Assembly: GCA_913055655.1 (NCBI GenBank)
Contig: CAJXKA010000001.1
Span: 1,178,842-1,242,841 of the forward strand
Source: an uncultured Oceanospirillales bacterium
GTDB taxonomy: Bacteria; Pseudomonadota; Gammaproteobacteria; Xanthomonadales; SZUA-36
Reading direction: 5' to 3'
DNA length: 64,000 bases
Every line of letters begins with the position of its first letter. Within the stretch, counting starts at the first letter, position 1. Under the pieces are notes generated by a model. The model was not told where the DNA came from and did no database searches. It was given only the letters and a program-made list of their open reading frames with translations. The translations under genes were made by a program, and so were the position numbers. Positions 25,548-34,631 of this stretch are shown one piece after another.

Positions 25548-26804
25548 CTAGCCCGACTCCATGGCGACGCGCCGCGGCCGCCCGCGGCTGGCCATGTCGG
25601 CGAGCACCGCCTCGATGCGCCTGAAGACCACGGCGAACTCGTCGGGCGTCGGTAACGTCGTGACCCGGAAATGGTCACGGTAATCGACGTTGAAGCTGCT
25701 GCCGGGCGCGATCAGGACATGCTGTTTCTCCAGCAGCTCCAGCGCGAAACGACGGTCGTCGAATTCCGGCAGGCGACGGGTGTTCACGCGCAGGAAGGCA
25801 TACATGGCCCCTTCCGGCGCGGTCACGTCGAGAAAATCACTTTTGTCGACGCCATCCAGTATGGCCTGGCGTGATTCGAACAGGCGGCCACCCGGCGCGG
25901 TCAGCTGCTGGATGCTCTGCACCCCGCCCAACGCGGTCTGCACGGCCCACTGCCCCGGAACGTTGGCGCACAATCGCAGCGAGGCCAGCAACTCCACGGC
26001 CTGCAGGTAATCGGTCGCCGTCTCCCGTTTGCCGCTGAACACCGCCCAGCCGATACGGTAGCCACAGGCGCGGTAGATTTTTGACAGGCCGCTAAGGGTG
26101 ACGCACAGCGTATCGTGCACCAGGGTCGCCATGGGAACGTGCTCGGCGTCTTCGTAGAGCATCTGGTCATAAATTTCATCGCTGAACACCACCAGCCCCC
26201 GCCGTTCGGCAATGCGGGCGATCGCTTCCAGCGTTTCGCGGCTGTACACGGCGCCGGTGGGGTTGTTGGGGTTGATCAGCACGATCGCCCGGGTATTCGG
26301 CGTGATCAGCGCCTCGATCTGTTCGGGGTCGGGGTGGAAACCGTTTTCAGGCAGGCAGTCGTAGTACACCGCCTGGGCCTGGTTCAGCGCCACCGACGCG
26401 CTCCACAGCGGGTAATCGGGGCTCGGCACCAGCACTTCGTCGCCCGCGTTCAGCAGGGCGCGCAGGCACAGGTCGATCAATTCGCTGACGCCATTGCCGA
26501 TGACTACTTCCTCGGCGCTGACATCGAGTACGCCGCGGTTCTGTTGCTGCATGACCACGGCCTCGCGGGCCGGGAACACCCCTTTCTGGTGACAGTACGG
26601 CTCGCTCTGGCCCAGGTTCTCGATCATCGCCAGGCGCATGGTCTCGGGCGTACGGTAGCCGAAGCGGCCGGGATTGCCGATATTCAGCTCGATGATCTCG
26701 TAGCCCTGGCGCTGCAGGTCCTGCGCACGATGCGCCAGTTCGCCACGAATCTCGTAGCTGACGTGGCGCAGGTTGCGATTGATGGGTCGTTGCGGGTCGT
26801 TCAC
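25548..26804 (-). CDS. alaA: AlaA-like PLP-dependent alanine transaminase
   Basis: The 418-residue class I/II aminotransferase has the fold-type I landmarks: ELNIGNPGRFGYRTPE near the N-terminus, LINPNNPTGAVYS, FSDEIYDQML with the cofactor-contacting Asp/Tyr, and SGLSKIYRACGYRIGW with the Schiff-base Lys. The closing FRVTTLP carries the substrate Arg. It matches AlaA, which interconverts pyruvate/glutamate and alanine/2-oxoglutarate. The start is GTG with GGAAGGG just before it; the frame continues far upstream but has no coding signs there. It is divergent from the Na+/H+ antiporter gene. Confidence 0.9.
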   Translation of the reverse strand: MNDPQRPINRNLRHVSYEIRGELAHRAQDLQRQGYEIIELNIGNPGRFGYRTPETMRLAMIENLGQSEPYCHQKGVFPAREAVVMQQQNRGVLDVSAEEVVIGNGVSELIDLCLRALLNAGDEVLVPSPDYPLWSASVALNQAQAVYYDCLPENGFHPDPEQIEALITPNTRAIVLINPNNPTGAVYSRETLEAIARIAERRGLVVFSDEIYDQMLYEDAEHVPMATLVHDTLCVTLSGLSKIYRACGYRIGWAVFSGKRETATDYLQAVELLASLRLCANVPGQWAVQTALGGVQSIQQLTAPGGRLFESRQAILDGVDKSDFLDVTAPEGAMYAFLRVNTRRLPEFDDRRFALELLEKQHVLIAPGSSFNVDYRDHFRVTTLPTPDEFAVVFRRIEAVLADMASRGRPRRVAMESG

Positions 26805-26940
26805 TGCCCTTCCCCCGAAGGATGCAAAGCATGGAGTGTTCCATTCATGGCGCGGGGCGGCAAGCGATTTTATGAACCACCGCATCCCGGGACCGGCACT
26901 GATATGATGCGTGACTTTCAACGGAACACTGCGGACCTCC

Positions 26941-28722
26941 ATGCCCATCGCCCTCGAAATTGCCCTTTTGCTCATGCTGGGCGTGTTCTGCCAATGGCTG
27001 GCCTGGCGGCTGCGCATGCCGGCCATCCTGCCGTTGCTGATCGCCGGGCTGATCCTGGGGCCCGGGATGGGCATCATGGACCCCGACGCCTTCCTGGGCG
27101 ACCTGCTGTTCCCGCTGGTGTCGCTGGGCGTGGCGGTGGTGCTGTTCGAGGGCAGCCTGACGCTGCGGATTTCGGACGCCCGCCAGGTCAGCACGATGAT
27201 CCGCAACCTCACCAGCATCGGCGTACTGGTGACGGCCGGCGTGATGGGCGCGGCGGCGCATTACCTGGCCGGCCTGGACTGGAAACTGTCGATGCTGTTC
27301 GGCGCGCTGATGTCCGTCACCGGCCCCACCGTGGTCGTGCCCATGCTGCGGAGCATCCGGCCCACGGAGCGCGTGGCCCGCATCCTGCGCTGGGAAGGCA
27401 TCCTCGTCGACCCGATCGGCGCCGTGCTGGCGGTTCTCGTGTTCGAGTACATCGTCACCGGGCACGAGCAGGAATCGCTGCTGGAATTCGGCAAGGTGCT
27501 GATGATGGGCGCGGTCTGGGGGACCACGGGCGGCGCCCTGCTGGCGCAGATGCTGCGCCGCCACGTCATGCCCGACTACCTGGAAAACTATGCCTCGCTG
27601 GCGTTGGTGCTGCTGGTATTCACCGCTTCCAACGCCCTGGGCGACGAATCCGGCCTGATTGCCGTCACGGTGATGGGCATCTTCCTGGCCAATTCGCGCA
27701 ATGTTGATTTCGACCAGCTGCTTACCTTCAAGGAACACCTGACGGTGATGCTGATCTCGATGTTCTTCATTATCCTGGCCGCCCGCCTGAACATTGATGA
27801 TGTACAGGAGATCTGGGCGCCTGCGCTGCTGATCCTGGGCGTGGGCCTGTTTCTCGCCCGCCCCCTGAGCGTGCTGCTTTCGGCCATCGGCTCCAGCGTC
27901 AACTGGCGGGAAACGGCCCTGATCGCCTGGGTGGCGCCACGCGGCATTGTCGCCGCCGCCATCTCCTCGCTGTTCGCGTTGAAACTGGAGCAGCAGGGTG
28001 TCGAGCGTGCCGGCGACCTTGTGCCGCTGACTTTCGTCATGATCATCGGCACGGTGGTCGTGTACAGCTTCACCTCCGGCCGCCTGGCCAGTGCGCTGGG
28101 CCTGTCCAGCCGCGGCCAGCAGGGCGTGCTGATCAGCGGCTCCAACCAGGTGGCGCTGGCGCTGGGCGAAGCCCTGCATGCCAATGACATCCGTGTGAAG
28201 ATCATCGACACCCGCGCCGACGGCCTTAAGCGCGCGCGCATGGAAGGGCTGGAAACCTTCTACGGCAACCCCGTTTCCGAACATGCCGAACGCTACATGG
28301 ACCTGACCGGCTACACCCACCTGCTGGCGGTGTCACGCAACGCCGAGGCCAACGCCATCGTCTGCTCGCAGTACCGGCACGAGTTCGGACCTCAGAAGGT
28401 ATTCAGCGTCAGGGCCGGCACCAGCGAGGACGATGACAAGGAAGGCTTTATCCGCCCGCTGCGCTCGGCGACGCTGTTCTCAAAGGATGCCAGCTGGGCC
28501 AAGCTCGCCAGCCTGGTCAGCAACGGCGGCGAGATCCGCAGCACCTCGCTGACCGAGAATTTCGATTTCGAGGCCTACCAGGCCGAATGGGGCAAACAGG
28601 CCACGCACCTGTTCGCGCTGGATGAGAACGGCAAATTACGCGTGTTCACCGACCGGCAGACGTTCCAGCCCGAAGCGGGCTGGACCATCATCAGCCTGGT
28701 CAACACCAACGGCCACAAGTAG
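26941..28722 (+). CDS. CPA1-type Na+/H+ antiporter with C-terminal RCK/TrkA-N-like domain
   Basis: The 593-residue inner-membrane protein has about 12-13 helices (to about residue 390) including the cation-site pair region MSVTGPTVVVPML and EGILVDPIGAVLAVLVFEY, as in NhaP-type CPA1 exchangers, and AWVAPRGIVAAAISSLFAL in a late helix. A cytoplasmic tail holds a Rossmann-like RCK domain whose nucleotide loop is altered (LISGSNQVALALG rather than GxGxxG), followed by a TrkA-C-like region. The family exchanges Na+ or K+ for H+ to keep internal pH and salt. ATG at MPIALEI is chosen. It fits a salt-exposed cell that also makes sucrose. Confidence 0.88.
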   Translation: MPIALEIALLLMLGVFCQWLAWRLRMPAILPLLIAGLILGPGMGIMDPDAFLGDLLFPLVSLGVAVVLFEGSLTLRISDARQVSTMIRNLTSIGVLVTAGVMGAAAHYLAGLDWKLSMLFGALMSVTGPTVVVPMLRSIRPTERVARILRWEGILVDPIGAVLAVLVFEYIVTGHEQESLLEFGKVLMMGAVWGTTGGALLAQMLRRHVMPDYLENYASLALVLLVFTASNALGDESGLIAVTVMGIFLANSRNVDFDQLLTFKEHLTVMLISMFFIILAARLNIDDVQEIWAPALLILGVGLFLARPLSVLLSAIGSSVNWRETALIAWVAPRGIVAAAISSLFALKLEQQGVERAGDLVPLTFVMIIGTVVVYSFTSGRLASALGLSSRGQQGVLISGSNQVALALGEALHANDIRVKIIDTRADGLKRARMEGLETFYGNPVSEHAERYMDLTGYTHLLAVSRNAEANAIVCSQYRHEFGPQKVFSVRAGTSEDDDKEGFIRPLRSATLFSKDASWAKLASLVSNGGEIRSTSLTENFDFEAYQAEWGKQATHLFALDENGKLRVFTDRQTFQPEAGWTIISLVNTNGHK

Positions 28723-28726
28723 CGGC

Positions 28727-29599
28727 TCAGAAGCGTTTCGATTCCGGCAGGGGAATGAACTCGTCGTCGCCGGGCACCTTGTCGAAACGCCCTTCGGCCC
28801 AGTCCTCCCGGGCGCGGGTGATGCGTTCACGGCTGCTGGAGACGAAATTCCAGTGCTTGTAGCGTGGCCCTTTGAGGGGCTGGCCGCCGAAATACAGGAA
28901 CATGGCGCCGGCGTCGATGCCGGCCGCGATGTCGCCGGGGTCGGTAACCAGGGCCATCTGGCCGGCCTCGACCACTTCGCCGCCCAGTCGGACACGGCCC
29001 TGCGCCACGTACACGGCCCGCTCGTCGGAACGCGCCGGCAGGGTCAGTGACGCGGGCTTTTCCGCCGTGACCGCCGTGTAAAACATCGGTGACTGGGTCA
29101 CGACCGGCGATGACAGGCCGAATTCGTCCCCGGTAATGACACGGATATGCATGCCGTCGACGTGCTTTTCCGGTATTTCATCGGCCGGGTAATGACGGAA
29201 TGAAGGCTCGGATTCCTCGAGTTCCAGCGGCAGGCCCACCCAAAGCTGGATGCCATGCAGGTTGTGCTCGCGGGCACGTTCTTCATCGTCGGTGCGTTCG
29301 GAATGAACGATGCCGCGACCGGCCACCATCCAGTTGACGGCGCCGGGGCGGATGGCCTGGGCATTGCCCAGGCTGTCACGGTGGAAAATCTCGCCGTCGA
29401 ACAGGTACGTGACGGTCGCCAGGCCGATGTGCGGGTGTGGCCGCACATCGATGCCTTCGCCCGGTGGGAAGGTCGCCGGGCCGATGTGATCGAAGAACAC
29501 GAACGGCCCGACGTGCTGCCGGTCGCCGGACGGCAACGCCCGGCGCACGGTGAACCCGCCCAGGTCGTGGACGTCGCTGGCGAGGTACTCCAGGCTCAT
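28727..29599 (-). CDS. Pirin-family cupin protein
   Basis: The 290-residue bicupin has the pirin metal-binding set in the N-terminal cupin: RPHPHIGLATVTYLFDG supplies two His and HSERTD supplies the third His with Glu. Bacterial pirins include quercetin 2,3-dioxygenases and redox-responsive regulators of metabolic enzymes. The ATG shares one base with the stop of sodB (TGATG), so the two are translated together, which suggests an oxidative-stress role. The C-terminal cupin is typical and ends in PLPESKRF. Confidence 0.9.
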   Translation of the reverse strand: MSLEYLASDVHDLGGFTVRRALPSGDRQHVGPFVFFDHIGPATFPPGEGIDVRPHPHIGLATVTYLFDGEIFHRDSLGNAQAIRPGAVNWMVAGRGIVHSERTDDEERAREHNLHGIQLWVGLPLELEESEPSFRHYPADEIPEKHVDGMHIRVITGDEFGLSSPVVTQSPMFYTAVTAEKPASLTLPARSDERAVYVAQGRVRLGGEVVEAGQMALVTDPGDIAAGIDAGAMFLYFGGQPLKGPRYKHWNFVSSSRERITRAREDWAEGRFDKVPGDDEFIPLPESKRF

Positions 29600-30177
29600 C
29601 AGCCGCCGAAGTTGGCCGCGACGAAGTCCCAGTTCGCCAGTTTCCAGATCTCCTCGAGGTATTTCGGCCGCGCGTTGCGATAGTCGACGTAGTAGGCGTG
29701 TTCCCAAACGTCAACGGTCCACAGCGGCTTCTTGCCGTCGGTCATCGGGTTGCCGGCATCATCGGTGTTGACGATTTCCAGGCCGCTGTCGCCGGCCACC
29801 AGCCAGGTCCAGCCGGAACCGAAGTTACCCACTGCCGAGGCGATGAACTTTTCCCTGAAGGCATCGAATGAGCCGAATGCCGAATCAATCGCCGCGCCCA
29901 GGTCGCCACCCGGCGCGCCGCCGCCTTCCGGTGACAGGCCATTCCAGTAGAACGTGTGGTTCCACACCTGGGCCGCGTTGTTGAACAGGCCACCGGAGGC
30001 TTTCAGGATGATGTCTTCCAGGCTGGCGTCGGCGTACTCGGTGCCTTCGATCAGCTTGTTGAGGTTGGTGACGTACGCGGCGTGGTGCTTGCCGTAGTGA
30101 TAGTCGAGGGTCTCGGAAGAAATGACCGGCTCGAGGGCGTCGCGGCTGTAGGGCAGCGCGGGAAGTTCATGTGCCAT
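29599..30177 (-). CDS. sodB: Superoxide dismutase, iron type
   Basis: The 192-residue protein turns superoxide into oxygen and hydrogen peroxide in the cytoplasm. Metal ligands are seen in order: His in YHYGKHHAAYV, His in NNAAQVWNHTFYW, and Asp/His in LWTVDVWEHAYYVDYRN. The Gln of FNNAAQ at the iron-type position points to FeSOD rather than MnSOD. An excellent AAGGAGG stands nine bases before the ATG. The gene overlaps the pirin gene by one base and is insulated from the gene upstream by a strong intrinsic terminator. Confidence 0.97.
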   Translation of the reverse strand: MAHELPALPYSRDALEPVISSETLDYHYGKHHAAYVTNLNKLIEGTEYADASLEDIILKASGGLFNNAAQVWNHTFYWNGLSPEGGGAPGGDLGAAIDSAFGSFDAFREKFIASAVGNFGSGWTWLVAGDSGLEIVNTDDAGNPMTDGKKPLWTVDVWEHAYYVDYRNARPKYLEEIWKLANWDFVAANFGG

Positions 30178-30247
30178 GGTGGTGGCCTCCTTTTCGAATG
30201 CAGCGTGAGTGAATGACTACATTCTACTTGGGGACGGCCACGCGGTG

Positions 30248-30282
30248 TTAAAAGCCCCGACCGGCAACCCTGTGCCGGTCGG
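30248..30282 (-). terminator. Intrinsic terminator after the DUF4870 gene
   Basis: A perfect 10-base stem (30257-30266 with 30273-30282, CGACCGGCA/TGCCGGTCG plus one outer C-G pair) with a six-base loop begins 12 bases after the stop of the DUF4870 gene and is followed on the minus strand by GGGCTTTTAAC. It separates that gene from sodB. Confidence 0.85.
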
Positions 30283-30294
30283 AACCGTTTGCGG

Positions 30295-30714
30295 TTACTT
30301 GAATACCTTCACGATGGTGCCCGGGTAAGGCCAGGCTTCGCCCTCGTTGGCCTTGATGCCGCCGATAATGGCGAAAATGATGGTTGCCAGGGCCAGGGCC
30401 ATGAAGCCGAAGATGCCGATGACCAGGAAGACGAGAATGAAACAGATGACGCTGTAGATCAGCGAACTGATGATCCAGTTCATGACGATATGCGCGTGTG
30501 GCACGATACCGGGTAATTCGTCTTTCTTCACCTGCCAGAGAATGATCGGCACGATCAGCCCCGCCAGGGGCACGACCCAGCCGGCGAGCACCGAGAAATG
30601 GATGAACATGGCCCACTGTCGCGTTTCGCGTTCATCGCCGGTGGGCGGCGGTGGCGCTGCCGGCGGCTCAGTCCCCGTTTCCTGCTGTTCCGGTCCCGGT
30701 CCAATATCGCTCAT
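30295..30714 (-). CDS. DUF4870-family small membrane protein
   Basis: The 139-residue product has an acidic, Pro-rich N-terminus (about 1-30, with PPAAPPPPTG) and three hydrophobic helices: FIHFSVLAGWVVPLAGLIVP, IISSLIYSVICFILVFLVIG and GFMALALATIIFAIIGGIKA. The order and the ending WPYPGTIVKVF fit DUF4870, a family of unknown function often linked to envelope stress. The start is the ATG with AGGAGGGG six bases ahead. It is transcribed alone and closed by its own terminator. Confidence 0.88.
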   Translation of the reverse strand: MSDIGPGPEQQETGTEPPAAPPPPTGDERETRQWAMFIHFSVLAGWVVPLAGLIVPIILWQVKKDELPGIVPHAHIVMNWIISSLIYSVICFILVFLVIGIFGFMALALATIIFAIIGGIKANEGEAWPYPGTIVKVFK

Positions 30715-30913
30715 GGTGCCCCTCCTGGTCTGTGAACGCTCAAAGGACGCCCCGATGGCATCCTGTTGATTTAAATGTATACGAGCGTGGCGTTGCGGGC
30801 AAATGAACGCCCGCCATTTGTATGCGCCATCGAATCTGGTGCACAATAAGCGCACAAGCTATTGATAAATAGCCGCGCCAGCCACCGGCGCAATCAAAAA
30901 CCGGAGAGGAATC

Positions 30914-31756
30914 ATGCCGCAAACGCCCGTCCACCGGCTGCTGATGATCATGGCAGTGCTGGCTTCGAACCTGGTGCTGCCCGCCCATGCCGCCCGATTC
31001 GATGCACTCGAGGGCGCCCCGGAACTCCGCTCCGCCTCGGCATTCATCGCCGACGGCGAAGGCAACCTCATTTACGACAAGGATGCGGACACCGTCCGTC
31101 CCATCGCCTCCATCACCAAGCTGATGACGGCGATGGTCATCCTCGATTCCGGCCTCGACATGAATGGCAAGGTCACGGTGACGAAAGACGACCGCGACCT
31201 GATCAAGCTGACCGGGTCGCGCCTGGGCTACGGTGCCACGTTGACGCGACGGGAAATGGTGCTGCTGGCGGTCATGTCATCCGAGAACCGTGCCGCGGCG
31301 GCGCTCGGGCGAACTTACCCGGGTGGCACACCGGCATTCGTCGATGCGATGAATGCCAAGGCCACCCTGCTCGGCATGACCCACTCTCATTTCGCTGACC
31401 CGGCCGGGCTGCGGCCGGAAAACACCTCCACGGCGCGCGACCTTGCGCGCATGATCACGGCCGCCTATGACTACCCGCTGATCCGCGAGGCCAGCACCAC
31501 GCGACGCATGGAAGTCCGTCCCTGGTCCAACCGCGGCCCGCTCGCCTACGGCAACACCAACCGGCTGCTGAAGAACGACACCTGGACCATTGAACTCAGC
31601 AAGACCGGCTACCTGAATGAATCCGGTCGCTGCCTGGTCATGCGCGCGATCATCGAGGGAGAGCCGGTGTTTATCGTGCTGCTGAATTCTTTCGGCAAGC
31701 TGACCCCGTTCGGCGATTCCAACCGGCTGCGGCGCTGGCTGCTGGCCGGCGGGTGA
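30914..31756 (+). CDS. pbpG: D-alanyl-D-alanine endopeptidase (PBP7/PbpG)
   Basis: The 280-residue exported peptidase has a signal peptide (MPQTPVHRLLMIMAVLASN, cut near AHAAR) and the three serine-acyltransferase motifs: SITKLM (nucleophile Ser and Lys), SSEN and KTGY. Length without a C-terminal domain matches PBP7, which cuts D-Ala-mDAP cross-links in peptidoglycan. RBS GGAGAGG lies five bases before the ATG. It faces the sucrose cluster tail to tail with 18 bases between. Confidence 0.93.
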   Translation: MPQTPVHRLLMIMAVLASNLVLPAHAARFDALEGAPELRSASAFIADGEGNLIYDKDADTVRPIASITKLMTAMVILDSGLDMNGKVTVTKDDRDLIKLTGSRLGYGATLTRREMVLLAVMSSENRAAAALGRTYPGGTPAFVDAMNAKATLLGMTHSHFADPAGLRPENTSTARDLARMITAAYDYPLIREASTTRRMEVRPWSNRGPLAYGNTNRLLKNDTWTIELSKTGYLNESGRCLVMRAIIEGEPVFIVLLNSFGKLTPFGDSNRLRRWLLAGG

Positions 31757-31774
31757 CCCGGGCCCCGGCGAGTC

Positions 31775-33733
31775 TCAACGACGCCAGCTGAGCCAGCGTA
31801 TCCCGAACGCCGGGATTTCCACCGTTCCGGCCTCGCTGGGCGTGACGGAGCCGGCCAGCAGGTCGGTCATCAACGCCTGGCCGAATCGCCCCCTTGAACC
31901 CAGGGCTTCCAGGTCGAACGGCTGCGGTTTGGCGTCGAAGTTCGCGACCACCAGCACCCGGTCGTCAAGGTCACGCCGGTGGACGCGCCAGAATGCGAAC
32001 AGGTGGGGGTTTTCCGTATCGACCAGCTCACGGTTGTTGTGGTCCGCAAACGCCCGCGTGGACTGGCGCACGGCGATCTGTTTTTTCAGCCCGTCAAAAA
32101 TCCGCTGTTCGACGCTGCCATGCTGCAACCGCTTCTCGGCCTTGTCCCAGTCGATAATCGGCCGGTGAATCCAGCGACTGTCACCCCGCTTGGATTCGTC
32201 GTCCAGGTAGTCGTAGTCGTTCAGGGTGCCGATCTCATCGCCGTAATACAGTAACGGAATGCCGCCGAAGGCCATCACCACGCCGTGCAGCGTCAGCACC
32301 AGGTCGATGCGACCCGCGATCTCGTCTTCGTCGCCGGAGGCGATGGCCGCTTCAAGACCGGCCAGCGACGCCAGCGAACCCGAAATGCGCGCATCGCCGG
32401 TTTTTTCGTTCTCGCCGAAGGGCCGCCCGCGTGCCGGTGAGTCATCGAACTGCCCGGTGAACCAGTCCACCAGGAAGCGACGGTGCGAGCGGGGCTCGTA
32501 CCCTGCCCTGGCGATATCGGCATCGTCAAAACCCAGCCCGATATCGTCGTGACAACGGACGTAGTTCAGCCACGTGGCGCCATCCAGCTTGCCCGGCAGG
32601 CTCTTGATGCCCTGTGACAGCAGCTTCGCGTTGCGGGTGGCGACGCCATCCCACAACAGGGCCATCAGCGTGGCGTTGTAGGCGATTTCGCACTCCTTGG
32701 CGATGACCGCGTCTTCGCCGAAATACTTGATGATCTCCACGGGCGCGACGATCGCCTCGGCGATGAACAGGACACCCGGCGCGGTCACCTGGCAGCAGTC
32801 CTTGAACAGCTGCAGCAGGATGTGCGCTTCGCGTTCGTTCTGGCTTTGGGTGCCGATCTTCTTCCACAGGAAGGCGACCGCGTCCAGGCGGAGGATATCG
32901 GCGCCCTGGTTGGCCCAATACAGCAGGATGTCCAGCATCTCGATAAAGACCGCCGGGTTGCGGTAGTTCAGATCCCACTGGTAATCGTTGAAGACCGTCA
33001 TCACCCACTTGCCCATCGCCTCGTCCCAGGTGAAGTTCCCGGGCGAGGTTTCCGGAAACACCTCGGGCATGGACTGTTCGTACAGGTCGGGCGTTTCCCG
33101 GTCTTCGAACATGTAGTAATAGTCCTGGTACTTCGCTTCGCCGGCCCGCGCGCGCGCCGCCCACTCGTGCTGGTCGGAGGTGTGATTGACGACCACGTCC
33201 AGGGTCAGGAGCATGTCGCGCTTGCGCATCGAGCGACCCAGGTCGCGCAGTTCGTCCAGCGTGCCGGCACGGTCGTCGACATCGCGGAAATCGCTGACCG
33301 CGTAGCCGCCGTCGCTGGCCCCGGGCGGGCATTTCAGCACCGGCATGACATGCACCATGTTCACGCCCAGCTCCTGCAGGTAGGGCAACCTGCCCTCGAC
33401 GCCCGAGAGGCCGTCGGCGAAGGCGTTGGCGTACAGGGCCATGCCCACCCAGCGCTGGTCCAGGAACCAGTCGCTGCGGGCCTCGCGCTCGATGTCCAGC
33501 CGTTTCAGGCCCTTGCGCCGGTCGATATAGTTCGTGGCCATGACCTCGACGAGGCGCACCATCTGCGCCTCGAAATCCTCGCGGTGCCCGTACAGCAGGT
33601 TGAAAAGCGAATGAATGGCGTAGAAATTCGCGCCCAGCCGCGTGTAGAAGTAGCGCAGGTCGCGCTTGCGGATATCCGGGTTCAGCTGGTCGAGAATCCG
33701 GTTCAGCAGCGAGTGGGAAACCTGCTCATACAT
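31775..33733 (-). CDS. ams: Amylosucrase (GH13)
   Basis: The 652-residue glycoside hydrolase has a helical N-terminal domain, a GH13 barrel and a C-terminal beta domain, as in Neisseria amylosucrase. Catalytic motifs are LDVVVNHTSDQHEWA, ILRLDAVAFLWK (nucleophile Asp), FIAEAIVAP (acid/base Glu) and NYVRCHDDIG (transition-state Asp). Amylosucrase splits sucrose and moves the glucose to an alpha-1,4-glucan, freeing fructose. As last gene of sps-spp-fruK-ams it would recycle sucrose into glycogen plus fructose for the kinase next to it. Hydrolysis rather than polymer formation cannot be excluded. No export signal is seen. Confidence 0.92.
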   Translation of the reverse strand: MYEQVSHSLLNRILDQLNPDIRKRDLRYFYTRLGANFYAIHSLFNLLYGHREDFEAQMVRLVEVMATNYIDRRKGLKRLDIEREARSDWFLDQRWVGMALYANAFADGLSGVEGRLPYLQELGVNMVHVMPVLKCPPGASDGGYAVSDFRDVDDRAGTLDELRDLGRSMRKRDMLLTLDVVVNHTSDQHEWAARARAGEAKYQDYYYMFEDRETPDLYEQSMPEVFPETSPGNFTWDEAMGKWVMTVFNDYQWDLNYRNPAVFIEMLDILLYWANQGADILRLDAVAFLWKKIGTQSQNEREAHILLQLFKDCCQVTAPGVLFIAEAIVAPVEIIKYFGEDAVIAKECEIAYNATLMALLWDGVATRNAKLLSQGIKSLPGKLDGATWLNYVRCHDDIGLGFDDADIARAGYEPRSHRRFLVDWFTGQFDDSPARGRPFGENEKTGDARISGSLASLAGLEAAIASGDEDEIAGRIDLVLTLHGVVMAFGGIPLLYYGDEIGTLNDYDYLDDESKRGDSRWIHRPIIDWDKAEKRLQHGSVEQRIFDGLKKQIAVRQSTRAFADHNNRELVDTENPHLFAFWRVHRRDLDDRVLVVANFDAKPQPFDLEALGSRGRFGQALMTDLLAGSVTPSEAGTVEIPAFGIRWLSWRR

Positions 33734-33752
33734 GCGCGTGATACTCCTTGGC

Positions 33753-34631
33753 TCAGTCGGTCCAGGCGGTCAGGAAGGGGGTGTAGAAGCCCGGGTCGGT
33801 CGGTGTGCCGCCCCGCAGGGTGCAAATGGCCGCGGCGAACGCCAGCGCCCGTTCCAGGGTCAGTGACACCGGCCAGTCCTGCAGGTTGCCCAGCAGGAAC
33901 ACCGAGGCAAAACCGTCACCGGCGCCGACCGTGTCGACGACCGTGACCGGCGGCGGTGGTTCCGACAGCGTCACGCGACCGCCCGCTTCCACGGCCATGG
34001 CGCCATCGGCGCCCCGGGTGACCAGCAACCCCTCGAGTTCGTGGTGCGAGGCGAACGCGGCCGCGCGGGACGTCAACGGTGCGTCTCCATCGCCCCCCAG
34101 CAGGACCAACTCCTCTTCGTTGAGCTTGGCCCAGTCCGCATGCGCCAGCGCGTCGTCCAGCGTCTCACGCGTCCACCAGGGATCGCGCAGGTTCACATCA
34201 ACGAAGACGCGTCCGGCAAAGCCATCCCGCAATTGCCGCAAGGTGTCGCGGGATGCATCGGCGCGCTGGGCCAGGCTGCCGTGGTAGAGCAATGCTGCGT
34301 CGTCCACGTCCGGTGGTATTGCGATGGCATCCCAGGCCACCGGGCGGGTGATCTCGTATCGGGGTTCGCCATCTTCAAACGTGACTTCGACCGTGCCGGT
34401 GGCCAGTTGGTCGTCGATGCCGACCGCGGTCCGGTCCATGCCGAGTTCGTCCATCACCGCGAGCACCTGGCGGCCGAGATCATCATCACCGACCCGGCTC
34501 ACCAGCCTCGGAGCCTGCCCGAATGCCGCCAGGTGGCGGGCGACATTGAACGGCGCACCCCCCAGCACGGCCCGGCCGTCCGGAAAGCGGTCGAACAGGA
34601 CTTCGCCAAAAATCAACGGACGTGAACTCAT
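33753..34631 (-). CDS. fruK: Fructokinase (PfkB family)
   Basis: The 292-residue sugar kinase shows the PfkB signatures: GGAPFNVARHLAAFGQ near the N-terminus and VVDTVGAGDGFASVF near the C-terminus with the catalytic-base Asp and anion hole. Its place between the sucrose-phosphate phosphatase and amylosucrase genes indicates fructose as substrate, giving fructose 6-phosphate, which is also the acceptor for sucrose-phosphate synthase. The ATG overlaps the upstream stop (ATGA). The symbol follows the naming used for the same cluster in methanotrophs and does not mean fructose-1-phosphate kinase. Confidence 0.9.
   Translation of the reverse strand: MSSRPLIFGEVLFDRFPDGRAVLGGAPFNVARHLAAFGQAPRLVSRVGDDDLGRQVLAVMDELGMDRTAVGIDDQLATGTVEVTFEDGEPRYEITRPVAWDAIAIPPDVDDAALLYHGSLAQRADASRDTLRQLRDGFAGRVFVDVNLRDPWWTRETLDDALAHADWAKLNEEELVLLGGDGDAPLTSRAAAFASHHELEGLLVTRGADGAMAVEAGGRVTLSEPPPPVTVVDTVGAGDGFASVFLLGNLQDWPVSLTLERALAFAAAICTLRGGTPTDPGFYTPFLTAWTD

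Noticed and set aside
26835-26930. AGTGTTCC and GGAACACT, an 8-base inverted repeat flanking the transaminase/antiporter gap
   Set aside because: The arms are 80 bases apart and an 8-base match in a 136-base gap is expected by chance roughly once in seven such gaps; no promoter overlap was seen.
26845-28320. A 491-residue frame antisense to the Na+/H+ antiporter, His/Gln/Asp-rich
   Set aside because: Composition (His, Gln, Asp and Arg runs) is that of reverse-complemented hydrophobic helices; the plus strand holds a full transporter.
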